A DNA stretch of 64,000 nt from Trichostrongylus colubriformis (Eukaryota > Nematoda > Chromadorea > Rhabditida > Trichostrongylidae), in NCBI GenBank assembly GCA_963978905.1, contig OZ022256.1:21577743-21641742 (forward strand), read 5' to 3'. The translations under genes were made by a program, and so were the position numbers. The number at the start of each line of letters is the position of its first letter. Positions within the stretch are counted from its first letter, which is position 1. Below, piece by piece: positions 12,201 to 22,415 of the stretch. The notes below the pieces were generated by a model. That model was given only the letters and a program-made list of their open reading frames with translations, was not told the origin of the DNA and ran no database searches.

Positions 12201-15200
12201 AAATCATATCGCTAATGAAAATGGTCTTCGTTTCTCGCAAATGAAGTCCTTTATGTGTCATTAGGGGAGGTATAATAGCGAGTAGTACACTTCACCGACG
12301 TCATGTGCGCTGCCATTCCTACTGCACATTGCATAAGGTAGATGAGGTGACAAATCTACAAACCATTTAGATGCTCTCACGCAGCTGATGGCATCTGGCG
12401 CCGTTTCATAGTTCTCGTAGAGAATTTTACTTTTCCTATGCTTTAGATATACAGAGTTATCCATAATTCGTATAACAAAAAGTGCACTAGACCTTATTTC
12501 TCTTTGACTATTCATGATACACAAGGGTTAAAAATATTAGAGTCTAATATGATACAACGCCTTCGCGATATAACCGCTAATTTTCAGAGCTCATGGTATG
12601 TATAGCAACTCAGGACCAAACTTGATTGCTAACCTGTGACTGAGGGGGTTCGAAAATCCTCCAATTCACATCGGTCCTCGTCAGAGCATAGCAGCTCACA
12701 ATTTACTCGGCGCCGGAGAGGGGAATAGTTCAAGATATCTGGAAGCTTCAAAGGTACCACAAAGTGAAGGATTACACTACAGGGCACCATGTGGCCCTCA
12801 GCAGAAACTTACTCGAAGGTTACTTGTTGAGCAATCACCTGTCACCTGTCGTCCCGTTGTTCATCGAGAGCCTCGAGCGGGCGCCAGCAACGTCTCCATT
12901 CGTCCCTGTCGCGAGCCAGAGCAGTCCAGTGAACGTTTCTGGCTCCAGGGACACGCAGCATCTCGTTCCTTTCGCGCAGAGCTTTCGTGAAGAAGTCTGA
13001 CCATCGGGCCGGCGGTCGTCCAGGTGTTCGTTTGACGTCCCGAGGGATCCAGTCGGTAACCGCTCTGGTCCAACGGTCATCGCGATATCGCATGACGTGT
13101 CCGGCCCATCTAATCTTCGATTCCTTGGCAAATACGACGGCGTCCCTGATCTTCGATCGTCGACGGAGTTCGGAACTCCGGATTCCCCTCTGCACTTGCG
13201 TGTATCGGGATACTCCGAGCATCGTCCTTTCGATGGCGCGTTGGATGACGCCGACCGCATGCTCCTCCTGCTTACGTAGAGTCCAGGTCTCTGAGGCGTA
13301 TGTTAGGGCAGGAAGGACAGCGGAATCGAAGAGATGGGCGCGGAGCCGGATGTTCTTCGTCTTCTTCACTACTCCCTCGATGGTCTTGAAGGCTCCCCAA
13401 GCCGCTCTTTTCCTCCTGCTCAGCTCTGGTGCTAAGTCGTTCATCATATTGACTTCCCGACCTAGGTACACATAGCGGGAGCATTCGGTGATGTTCGTTC
13501 CGTTGAGCGTAAATGGGGCGTCAGGTACCATTCCGTTTCTCATGAACATCGTCTTCGTCAGGTTCAGCTGCAGACCGATCTTTCCACACTGGCAGTCGAA
13601 AACGGCTAGCATCCGTTCCGCTTGCTGGATTGTTGGTGTTATTAGCACAATGTCATCAGCGAAGCGGAGGTGGTGTAGATGCCGGCCATCGACCTTCACT
13701 CCCATTCCTTCCCATTCCAGTTGACGCATGACGTTTTCAAGAGCGGCGCTGAATAGTTTAGGCGAGATAGTGTCGCCTTGTCGAACCCCTCTCTTCACGT
13801 CGATGATGACTTCCTTGTAGAATGGCGAGATCCTGGTCGTGAAGTTGCTGTAGAGCTCACGAAGTACTTTTATATACTGAGTAGGCACACCCTGGTTTCC
13901 CAGGGCTTTGATAACCGCTTTTTTCGCTGCTATTGCTCAACAACCGCTTCTGTTGAGACAGAAGCGGTTGTTGAGCAATAGCAGCGAAAAAAGTGGAAAT
14001 CAAATATGTACTGTTGGCTACATTTAGTGAAGGTTCAAGTTTTCAAGAGTCAAGAACCGTGTTGCATTCTTTATGGATCACCTTATAGGGCCTTCAGTGA
14101 CCACATACAACGTATTCAGATTGGAAAACTGGAAACTGCTTTACCGCCTGTGGCGCTTTCGTGATAATCCAGTGGAATTAGAGCAGCCTTCATGCAAAAC
14201 TTTCTGATGATAGAAGAAGTCGGAACTGAAATCGACATATGCTGCAAAATTATGAGATGTGCGTTCCAGAGATACAGTCTATTGCCGCTACTTCGACGAA
14301 TTTCGGAATGAGATCGGTGCTCCATTCAAAAGTGTAGTATTTCCCGAGTTCAATGCACACTGCATACTTCGCAATGGCACGGCTTTCATGTCGCTAACGG
14401 ACGCCCCCACGGGACCGCACGAATATCCTGTTCCCGTCGTACGTCGTACCCAAAGTGGTGAGACAAATTAGTTTATCCATTACACACACAGAGACTAACA
14501 AATCTCTAATAGAAGTCTTTTATTAATAACGAAAACGTGGGCACAGTATCTATGTGCGACATTCGATGAATCTTGGCATGATATTCCAATAATAGTTGTT
14601 TCGTATGTTTTAGCTTCAACCAAGATTGTAAATCACTTTATTTCCGACTGACGTTTCGGCGTCGTCGCCTTCTTCAGAGTCTGGAAGAGTGAAGTCTTCA
14701 TGAAAACTATTCGTTCAAACGCCATTTCATTTCACAGAAAAAATTGACAGTTTGTAGAGAGGGAGACGATGTCCTAAGTAAATACTGACTAACCTTCGAG
14801 GCCGTCGACCGTAGAGGTCCACTTGCCACCACGTAGTGGTAGAAGAGGGGTTTAAATAGGTAAAGACCCTCAAACCACAGACCTGAGGAAGCACCTGAGG
14901 AAGTTTGCCCCAGTCTTACCTTTCTAGAGGCAGAAAAAAACCCGAGTGCACCCTCGACGTTGTATAACACCCCATATTGACTGATGTTATAACCCCGACC
15001 CCGTTGAGAGAAAACCACGGGGGATTGATCAATAGATCAAAACCCTCATAGGGCCGCGAAGGACGCCAGCTCCTTAGTGATTTCCACGCATTCCTCCTTC
15101 CTATTGATTTTAGGGTTCCTGGCTGTGATCCAGAAGGCCTCTAAGGTACGGCGCGCCGCGATATCGGATTCACGTGATAGTATTGCGACGGCCATCTGTA

Positions 15201-18200
15201 TGCATGCGTTCTCGTGGCACCGCAGCCTGTGTTCTCCTAACGGGGTGGTAATCCTCGACTTCAACATGCCATCTAGATGTTTCTTGACTCGGATGCGAAG
15301 AAGTCTGCCGGTTTCACCGATGTACTCGTCTTTGCACTGAAGGCATGTGACTGAATACACCACACCTGATGTCATGCATTCTCCTTGCTTGCTGAAAGGA
15401 CAAATGACGCAAGAAGGGGTTAAACATAAGCGCTCATATGGTCGATTTCGTACCAGTAGACCTCGGAGGTTTGGGGGTGGTACGTCCACCACCCTCACTA
15501 TCTCCTGGAGTCCACCTTCCTAAAAAATGAACGTATTGCCGTACTCAGGTCGTCTGATATGAATGGAACACAGCGATCCAGCGTGACCACTCCACGCTTA
15601 CGTCCCATGGGTATCCTGCTGTTAGTTAGCCATTCTCTTTTGCAATACGAAGCGCCTGCCTAACAGAGTTGCTCTTGTCTTCACCTGTTGATGAGACCAT
15701 CGAGGCCGTGCGTACCATATTCTTTACGATGGCTCTCTTGGTACTGGATGGGTGCGCAGAACTGAAATGGACTAGAATGTTCTTGCAAGCAGGTTTCGAC
15801 ACCATTTCGTCCTTTTCTTGCGGTGCATTGTACCTGAACATTAAGGAAGGGGAGCCAAATGTTTGTCGGTGTTTCCCGTGTGAGTTTTATGTTTTCCGAC
15901 TGCTTATTCAGCAGCTCGAAGCATTTGTCCATTTCCATGTGCGTGGAAATAAATGATTGACAATCTTGGTTGAAGCTAAAACATTCAAAACAACGTGGGC
16001 ACAATAATTTATCAACATGAGAACCACAAATATGACAGCGATTCTCAGATCCAAGATTTAGTAGTTTTTTTTTCTTCTGAAGATATCAATTGCAGTGTGC
16101 ATCGTCCCCTTTCAATCTGCACGATTCTCGTCTTCTAGCATTTCGCAAATGACTATTGTATGACTCTGCAAAGCCCTCTAACGATGACAACTTTCACGAA
16201 TCTATTCGTCTTCGAATTTGTCTTCTTGACTCTGGTTTTGGGAATCTTTTCCTTCAGAAGCTCCTATGAGTGACCGTTAGAAATATGTAGCGCAACTCAC
16301 ATTGGCGCACTGCGCAATGTAAGTGGAAGCTTCACGTCATAAAGTGACGAGGAGTTGATCTTAGAAAAATGTGCACTATCATCAGCCAGAGCCCTAGGTA
16401 TCCTCCTTGTATTCTGCTGAATCATACACAGCAGCAAATCGCAGCATGTGATGGATGGAGCCTTTTTCGAGTGAGGATCACGTTCGGTTGCGTGAATGTG
16501 AAAACAAGTCGTATCCTGAAAAAGGGCAGCTTCAAGACAACATTGAGAGGCGGATCTCATGCGAAATCCTTTTTCTTGAAATTCGGTAAAGCGTGCGTAC
16601 AACATTTCAGAGCCCGAACATTTTTTCTCTGTCTGTGTTGCACCAATCTATGGGACGGAACCGAAATGGCTGCTGCTAGCCGAACTAATTGAACATTACA
16701 AACTGCAAGTGAGTGGAGTCTCTCAAATGACTTTCGCGCTTAAGAATTTCCAGTGCTACCTATGATCTGGTCTCCTCACTTAGGGTGCCTCCTACTTCTA
16801 TGTCTACTCGAAATACATCGATGAGTATAGTCGTGTCCTACTAGATGATTATATTCGAACGGGCGAAGCGGAAGCCATTGTATTGCACAATCGTTTTCAG
16901 AGAGCCGATGACAGATGGCAAGCAGTGCAATTGCAGGTGGTTACTCCAATTTTTCATTTTTCAGGATATCAGCTCTCTGGTTACAAAGTAGGAAACACCA
17001 TCAAGATAACAATTCAATAGGGGCGATCTCTAGCATACCATTCTATTTTTTTGCCCATAACTTTTCAAAGCAAGTGGAAAATTCTCTAAGTGAAAATGCT
17101 ACAAATCGTGGCTCGGTGAATGTGGCTGCTCTATTCCAGTCTGTCTTGGTTGTTAAAACCTTCCTAAGTGTTTTTGCCAAGAAAGGCAAGCGTATTGCTT
17201 CATCAGAAGTAAGGCAGATAAGCGGATGCTGCATTGGAAGAACAGACTTTTTTCTGAAATTTTCAGGAGTGTCTTCTACGAGCTCGGCGACACTCCCGTT
17301 GGATAGCGTTCATTGATCTTGACGAAAGATTAACCATGACGGAATACGGCGGAACCATCGAAAGTTACCTAAGGTGTGTAACACACTCTGTGGCGCTCTA
17401 CAGAGGGGTGGTGCAGAAAAAAGGGGTGGATTACTATTGGTACGCCCCCGCCTTTTTCGCACTTAATTAATGTGGGTGGGGTTCACGAGGTCGAATTTCC
17501 GCTTCGCGGCGTTTCACTCGCGGCGCCCCCGTACGACTCGCCGTATCGATTGCCCTTGGTCGCCCGGCCGAGCGTGACTGCGTCACGTCTGCGCTTTCCA
17601 CTCATGCCACACTGCCTCGCTTGGAGGCTGCCATGCCCTGCCACTGGCACTCGCACCCGCCATGCCGCTCATCGCGCGCGGCCGCGCGGAAATTCGACCT
17701 CGTGGACCCCACCCAATTAATGTTGCTCCGTACATGAGTTGCCAAGCGACCCCAATTAACGTCGTGAACCCACAGGTCATCATGTTACCCAAATTGATTC
17801 TAAGGCAAGCAATATAAATGGAACAATTTCCTTGAAAAGACTGCTCGCAGTTTCGTAAGCCCTTCAAGGAGTGCTTCCTCAAAGTCTTTTTACGACGATG
17901 TGTAATATTTCTGATGACAATGACTTCTGGGACTACGTGAGAGTTCCAAATGCACAAGAAAATTCATAAATCATAAATTTCTGAAAATATGGCACACTCT
18001 GAAATAAAATAAAATGGAAGGTGACGCAATGCTTTTCTTATGCAATAGATTATGACAGAACTTAAGCTCAAGAGAGATTGGAACACTTGGAACCCTTGCA
18101 ACCCCTTGCGAACAAAACACTCGCTACTTACCCTCCGACTTCATTCATAAATTGCCCTTTCGAACATCTTAAAGCTTTGAGGAGAAATTTTGCGTCAAAT

Positions 18201-21151
18201 TTAACACCTCCATGACAGGCCAAGGACAGGTGTTTGAACAATTCGGTGAGTATCTATGGCCTCTGTTTGTTTTATCAAACAACGTGTTTGTGTGCAAGCA
18301 TGTTTCGCAATGCTTGCGCCGATCCATTCACGCAAACTGTGCCTTCTTACATGTTTGCGCCTGAGCACGTCCCATCTTTTTGCGGAATGTAGCTCAGTCA
18401 CCATTTCATACAACAACTCGCCCCTACTTTCTACTTAGCTCCAGACCCTACAAAGTTGTAGAAGTCCCACCTCAACAATACTCGTCAGAACCAGAGCCTG
18501 ATCCTTCCATAGAATTATTTTACAGATCCAACGCGGTCTAGAGTGTGGACCAGCACGCCTCAAATATGGTAGAAGCATACTGCAGACGCATGTCCATATT
18601 TGTCACTATTACAGCTATATTCCTCGCTATTAAGCCATAAAAATACAGTAAAAAGTCGCATAAAGCAACTTAATATGCACTCCAGCCAAACTTCAGCCAA
18701 ACACAAGCCTAACAATTTAATATGCGCCTTTACTCGGTTAATGGATCTTCTTCTTCATCTTCTTCTCATCACCAATTCGGGTAAAACGATGACTTGTGAG
18801 TTCTCGCAGCTGACTGGGATTTCTTCGCACCCTCCTCCAAAAATGGTTTCCTCTATATCAATTAAACAGTACCAGATTTTGATGAAACAGTTTCAGCCGC
18901 ATATTTAAAGCACACTGTACGTACAAGATCACTACAAAATCACTGAGTTCTTTGATACCTTCTGTATGAGCAGGAAATAAGACTCTTGCCAATTACGTCT
19001 GCGTTATCTCTTTTCGACGAAATTGGCAATTTCATCACCCTTACACACAGCATTGCTAGCAAGGGTCGTAGGATCGGCCACACTGGATAGTTAGAGGATT
19101 TACTGGGTAAAGCCCATGAGCAATCCTCGTTTTCCTGGTCTCCAAGTGACTAAAGATCTCTTCACCACTGACCCCCCTCCCTCTCCCAAAGGCCTTTTCA
19201 GGACATGGAAAATGACGGCTATAACAGCACAGCAAAACTTCACTTATTTTCAAGGACCAATGCAGCGATCCTACTAGGCGACGGGGCGCGGGGCTCGTTT
19301 AAATCAATGAAAGTAGGGCGACGGGCAGCTATCAGCATGGATCGATGATCGTTGGTAATAGTATTACCCCTGGGGGTTCCCATAGGAAACCTGACCTAAC
19401 CTTGAGAGCTTTTAAAAACACATATATAAACACCATCGTATAAAATCCTAGCTAAAGGTGCCAATTTACAGCTCCTCATCGTCAAAAAGGTCAGCGGGTT
19501 TCACTGTGTCTCTCAGGATTAATTAACCTTTAGTTTTTCTTTTGTAACTTGAAATAGGGTATTCGACGTGTTGTTTCACTGGTATGTTTCGGCTCATTGC
19601 AGGCTCTGAAGAAGGCGATTGTGCCGAAACGTTGGCCGAATAAAGATAATAACAATCTCGGAGGCTCAATACAAACGTCATACTGATCCTGAGAAAGCTT
19701 CACGAAAACCCATTATGGGTGATGGCTCTGCTATTTCAGTCGAATGCTACGGCGTAGGTGTCTAAAGTCAAACGGCAATGTCTGACAAGATCATACCAGA
19801 CATATTGCCATGCCGGTGAAAGTAGTAATCTACGGGATGTTTGTATATATACAGAAACACTCAAGTAACATTTTAACCATTTTTACTTTTATCTCTGTCA
19901 ATACTCTATAGTTTGTGTACACATCGGGTGTGAGTAGCAGGCAAAATGGCATTTTTTGGCATACGCTAAAATTCCATGTGATCGACCTAACCTTCAGCCT
20001 TTTCTTCTTGCACACCGAGAGGATGCGATTTTGTTCCACAGCATGCATTCATGATAGCTTGCAGTTCGCTGGCTGCACCACGTTTTCCTTCCTTTTCCCG
20101 CCGCTCTTCCTCTCGCCCCCTCCCTTCCGGTAATTAGAAACTCCACAAAAATAAAGGAATAAAACGAATACTTGTTCTGTACTGTGTAGGACTCACCTTT
20201 GTCTACATTCTTCTCGAGTCCCTCAAGCCAATTTTGCAGAAACATATCTAATCCAAAAATTGGCGCAATTCAGTTCCGTCAGCGATGGATTCTCAAGAAC
20301 GAATCATTGCCTCTGCGATATGTAGGCGATAAACAGGTCTGTCAGTGGTACTATCTTTTTTATCACGAATAACCTGTGAGAAAACCTTCGATGTACCATG
20401 TGGATCTCGCACGATATTTTGTGGTATCTGAAACTAGTATCCTCAAATGTGTTAGTTTCACAAATAGTCACTGTTGACTCAAACTCACCATTAAGGTAAG
20501 CGACTGGATGCCAACACGGCGTTATCACAACACCTCGAGCGTTGGTCCTCGTGGACATACTACAAAATGCATTGTGGATCCGGAAAAGGCTAGTCAGCTT
20601 CTTGCGAATTTGTTCCCACTCCCTTGTTCCTTTAGGAATTGTTCTTGCTTTTTCAAATCATCAGAGCTTTGAAAATAAAATCTCATAGTTAACGTGACAT
20701 ACCCAAGGTTTGTCCTCATCCTGGTAGAAGTGACTATCTCTATTTTCTTTTTGTGCACATGATGGCACTGTTGAAGGTTCTGGTGATGAGCGTACACTAC
20801 GTGCAACAATTCTTCGATGACTATTTTCTGTACCCCCTGGACCCGAATGAGGGTGTAGTGAGGTAGTTCTTCATAGCACATTTTGAGTGAAGTTTTTAAG
20901 ATTATTCAATTTTTTCTGCAGAACTCCAGCAGAAACGTGTACAGATTACATGATAAAATGCAAGTTTCAGGCACTATCGGGACGTGAAGTCGGGTAACTG
21001 GGGAAAAGTTTGGCTTCAAAGTGTCGAACGGATGGGAAATTTCTCTATGACCAACTATCCGATGCTCTACAGTGCCTCTTTATTGAAGAACGTCCAGAAT
21101 CGTGTTCGTTACGTATACAGCGGAAATAAGCAGACTACAAACTCGAAATGA
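9077..21151 (+). CDS. GT92 (DUF23) family glycosyltransferase, ten exons seen
   Basis: This is a spliced gene for a Golgi-type type II membrane glycosyltransferase of family 92. Known members (for example C. elegans GALT-1) transfer galactose to fucosylated N-glycan cores; the substrate of this one is not known. The exons proposed are 9077-9221, 11220-11308, 14270-14457, 16611-16708, 16784-16936, 17267-17373, 20240-20336, 20496-20588, 20777-20862 and 20971-21151. From 11220 onward every junction keeps frame and gives about 360 collinear residues with the family landmarks: [48 protein letters not shown] (acidic metal-binding type motif), [18 protein letters not shown] and [12 protein letters not shown]. 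The first exon ends in phase 1, which does not fit the second, so at least one exon of perhaps 70-110 codons is missing from my model. No stop or frameshift is seen. Introns of 2-3 kb hold antisense retroelements. Confidence 0.85.
9222..11219 (+). other. Intron region with unresolved N-terminal exon(s)
   Basis: The gap between the anchor exon (phase 1) and the next recognised exon (phase 0) should hold the rest of the N-terminal region. ORFs near 10,340-10,500 and 10,645-10,950 were looked at, but neither shows a convincing GT92 N-terminal motif. Transcript data are needed to place the exon. Confidence 0.4.
11220..11308 (+). CDS. GT92 gene, exon with AAYEYPD motif
   Basis: After a GTTAAAG acceptor the exon reads [20 protein letters not shown] and ends at SKYG, split by a GTTAGT donor in phase 2. 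The hydrophobic strand followed by AAYEY is the usual start of the GT92 domain. The two bases left over pair in frame with the A at 14,270 to restore glycine. Confidence 0.75.
12842..13914 (-). pseudogene. RTE-clade LINE, 5'-truncated reverse transcriptase ORF
   Basis: A minus-strand open frame of 348 codons (called start at 13,888; the frame runs a little further upstream) encodes the C-terminal part of an RTE reverse transcriptase. It starts inside the palm: [11 protein letters not shown] at residues 33-43 and the FADD catalytic motif at 76-79. It then has the thumb and the C-terminal region with [25 protein letters not shown] and [13 protein letters not shown]. There are no internal stops, so it is a fairly young copy, but it lacks the endonuclease, fingers and first catalytic aspartate and is not functional. 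It lies antisense in the GT92 intron 11,309-14,269. A hairpin at 13,915-13,996 marks its 5' truncation point. Confidence 0.85.
13915..13996. repeat. Near-perfect hairpin at LINE 5' end
   Basis: Arms of 38 bases (13,915-13,952 and 13,959-13,996) with one mismatch are separated by a six-base loop (TTGAGA). The inner part, read on the minus strand, includes GAAGCGGTTGTTGAG, which fits the RTE reverse transcriptase just before the truncated ORF. The hairpin is therefore an inverted duplication of LINE sequence at the truncation point. Confidence 0.9.
14270..14457 (+). CDS. GT92 gene, exon with CRYFDE motif
   Basis: The exon starts after TTCCAG and reads [19 protein letters not shown], then [13 protein letters not shown], then [17 protein letters not shown], ending at RTQS before a GTGAGA donor in phase 1. 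These are family landmarks, with two conserved cysteines. Phase in and out agrees with both neighbouring exons. Confidence 0.88.
14646..14681 (-). ncRNA. Putative minimal hammerhead ribozyme of the Penelope-like element
   Basis: On the minus strand: GACU (stem I), CUGAAGA core, stem II GGCG/CGCC with an ACGA loop (plus one extra A at its base), GAA core, a two-pair stem III ACGU, cleavage-site C, then AGUC closing stem I. Penelope-like elements are known to carry such minimal type I hammerheads with a very short stem III. Activity is an inference. Confidence 0.6.
15046..15498 (-). CDS. GIY-YIG endonuclease domain of Penelope-like element
   Basis: This is a 150-codon minus-strand open frame. 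VVY at residues 46-48 and YIG at 59-61 form the GIY-YIG pair, followed by [15 protein letters not shown] with the conserved arginine (70) and the KKH stretch. The cysteine-rich lead-in (C25, C30, C33, C41) is typical of the zinc-containing linker before this domain in Penelope-like elements. The domain nicks target DNA for primed reverse transcription at insertion. The frame is intact, but the reverse transcriptase before it is truncated and broken, so the element cannot move by itself. Confidence 0.85.
   Translation of the reverse strand: MRVVDVPPPNLRGLLVRNRPYERLCLTPSCVICPFSKQGECMTSGVVYSVTCLQCKDEYIGETGRLLRIRVKKHLDGMLKSRITTPLGEHRLRCHENACIQMAVAILSRESDIAARRTLEAFWITARNPKINRKEECVEITKELASFAAL
15626..16004 (-). 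pseudogene. Penelope-like reverse transcriptase, C-terminal remnant
   Basis: Minus strand: [18 protein letters not shown], then [20 protein letters not shown], matches the last palm and thumb region of Penelope-type reverse transcriptases, where an invariant ...LPFLDV segment follows the Ft.E motif. A frame change then leads to [20 protein letters not shown], the following conserved block. The catalytic YxDD part is missing because the copy is 5'-truncated at the inverted flank near 15,990. Not functional. Confidence 0.7.
16005..16610. other. Intron remainder, nothing recognised
   Basis: Part of the GT92 intron 14,458-16,610 beyond the Penelope-like insertion. No domain or strong repeat seen. 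Confidence 0.4.
16611..16708 (+). CDS. GT92 gene, exon with [10 protein letters not shown] motif
   Basis: It starts after ACATTTCAG and completes a glutamate codon with the previous exon. It reads [19 protein letters not shown], then [13 protein letters not shown], to a GTGAGT donor in phase 0. This is the strand-loop-helix that starts the nucleotide-binding core in GT92 proteins. Confidence 0.88.
16784..16936 (+). CDS. GT92 gene, exon with [11 protein letters not shown] motif
   Basis: A 51-codon exon in phase 0 between TTAG and [26 protein letters not shown], then [14 protein letters not shown], and [11 protein letters not shown] at the end. The intron before it is only 75 bases. Confidence 0.9.
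17267..17373 (+). CDS. GT92 gene, exon with FIDLDER motif
   Basis: After TTTTCAG it reads [20 protein letters not shown] and on to [12 protein letters not shown], ending in phase 2 before GTGTGT. FIDLDE is the acidic motif thought to bind the metal and nucleotide sugar. The next intron is 2.87 kb. Confidence 0.9.
17465..17721. mobile_element. Short TIR element (MITE-like), GC-rich interior
   Basis: Inverted ends of about 38 bases (GGTTCACGAGGTCGAATTTC at the left against its near complement at 17,690-17,721, then CCCCACCCAATTAAT), flanked by TTAA/TTAAT sequence. The interior (17,540-17,690) is GC-rich and is related to the minus-strand stretch 35,110-35,310, sharing ACTCATGCCACACTG, CTCGCTTGGAGGCTG and GGCACTCGCACCCGC. 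No transposase. It lies in a GT92 intron. Confidence 0.6.
17722..19600. other. Intron sequence, nothing recognised
   Basis: Part of the GT92 intron 17,374-20,239. Short ORFs on both strands without domains. Confidence 0.4.
19602..19637 (+). ncRNA. Putative minimal hammerhead ribozyme (solo)
   Basis: GGCU, CUGAAGA core, stem II GGC/GCC with a six-base loop (plus one extra A), GAA, two-pair stem III ACGU, cleavage-site U, then GGCC closing stem I. It has the same layout as the motif in the Penelope-like element at 14,646. No GIY-YIG or RT sequence was found around it, so this may be a solo terminal repeat of such an element. Confidence 0.5.
20240..20336 (+). CDS. GT92 gene, exon with FRQRWILK motif
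   Basis: The A after AATTTTGCAG completes an arginine with the previous exon. It reads [20 protein letters not shown] and ends at GDKQ before GTCTGT in phase 0. Confidence 0.88.
20496..20588 (+). CDS. GT92 gene, exon with YHNTSSVGP motif
   Basis: It reads [20 protein letters not shown], then [11 protein letters not shown], 31 codons in phase 0. The acceptor is CCATTAAG. The downstream base pair is GC (AAG|GCTAGT), so the following intron appears to be GC-AG; moving the junction to a GT would break the conserved PEK-VLVM join. Confidence 0.85.
20777..20862 (+). CDS. GT92 gene, exon with HYVQQFF motif
   Basis: It reads [20 protein letters not shown], then LDPNEGVVR, with the arginine codon split by a GTAGTT donor in phase 2. 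Confidence 0.87.
20971..21151 (+). CDS. GT92 gene, last exon with [10 protein letters not shown] motif
   Basis: After AGTTTCAG the exon completes the arginine and reads [20 protein letters not shown], then [20 protein letters not shown] and RVRYVY, with a TGA at 21,149-21,151. This block is the usual C-terminus of GT92 proteins. A second, diverged copy is at 24,890. Confidence 0.9.
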
Positions 21152-22415
21152 ATATGATCTACTGTCCCATATTATTTATTTATTTGCGCTACAGAGTACA
21201 CCATAACAGGTAGAAGTTTGTCAAGACATGAAATCACGTGAATCAACTAAGGCTGTAGAATGATCAAGAGTAGGTTTTCCTAATTGCAAAGAAGTAGGAT
21301 GTCGTCGGCAGTGGATGGCTGTTCAAGTGATTACAGCATGCTCTAAAGCATGTAAAATAGAAAATAGTGAGAAAATTGCGGGAAGGGAGGAGTGCCATGA
21401 AAATGACCAAAACCGAGGTCGCACCGAGTTGGGGGGACACCTTTAAAGCGAGACCGCAGCGCGTTCGGCGGGTGTGGGCAAGCACCTTACTGACCCGAAC
21501 ACGAACCCGACCCATAGTCTTGCTGGTGCTTACAAATTACCAAACCGGGACATGTATGCCGATTACCGTTGACGTGAGCACTGCAACTAGCAAAATTTTG
21601 AAATGAAGTAGTGAAACAGCATCTCACAAAAACAACCAACTACTAAATAGAGTGGAAAGAAATCAGGTAGCCTCTTTCCGTCCGGAGCTAGCTGATCTGC
21701 ACCGTCGTGAGCTCTCAATAAATGGTGTTAGTGTCAGTAGTGGTGACAAAATTCAAGAAGGAACAAGACAGAGGTACTATAATAACGGAGCAACTACAGT
21801 TGGAACTGCAGAGTAGGGATTAAAGTCCTCTCCAAATACATGGCTATCCATATGGCACCACGAAAAAACTGAGCATCTGGAATTTATGGATCTGAAAGCA
21901 AATCCCTTTCGTACAACTTGCGAAAAATTCTAGCATCAGTGGCATAGATGAACTCTCTGGAGCATCCTCGGCCATCTTTCTCCAAACGAAAACTATTTTG
22001 TTTACAAAGGCGAAATGTCTGTTGTTATCCGTAGTGTGGAGTAGTAATAGACATTTTTACGCCCTCGAGAGGGTTGTCATGTCCGATATATACTTGGCAT
22101 GTGTTTTAGCTCACTCCCGAAAAGTTTGAAGCAAATTCTCAGGAGTGACCTTTTAGCCTCCACTGAAATATGGCATGTTGCATCGCAGGATAGGACATGT
22201 ATCACTCCTAGCTAGGAGAATCCTTCTAAACATTTGTTGCATCTCTTCGTTTTTATTCGAGGTATCCATATTCAAAAAAAAGGCACAAGATATACTATGT
22301 AGAGTCTCAACAAAATTGCGACATCATTACATTTCATATTTCTGCAAATAAGAAGAGGGTAGAAAGAGCTTTGCGAACAATCAGGTTTATATGTATTCAG
22401 AGCTCAGACTACTGG
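21152..22415. other. No recognisable gene
   Basis: Downstream of the GT92 stop. Short ORFs only. This stretch may hold the 3' untranslated region of the gene and the 3' end of the antisense LINE that follows. Confidence 0.35.

Larger units (their letters stand above)
14597..15994 (-). mobile_element. Penelope-like retroelement, 5'-truncated, inverted flanks
   Basis: The minus strand holds the C-terminal end of a Penelope-type reverse transcriptase (15,626-16,004, frameshifted), then a GIY-YIG endonuclease domain (15,046-15,498), then a 3' region with a hammerhead-like motif near 14,660. About 42 bases at the two ends are inverted copies of each other (14,597-14,638 and 15,953-15,994; shared core TTTTAGCTTCAACCAAGATT). 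A 12-base direct repeat AACGTGGGCACA lies at 14,534 and 15,992. The element is antisense inside the GT92 intron 14,458-16,610. Confidence 0.75.
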
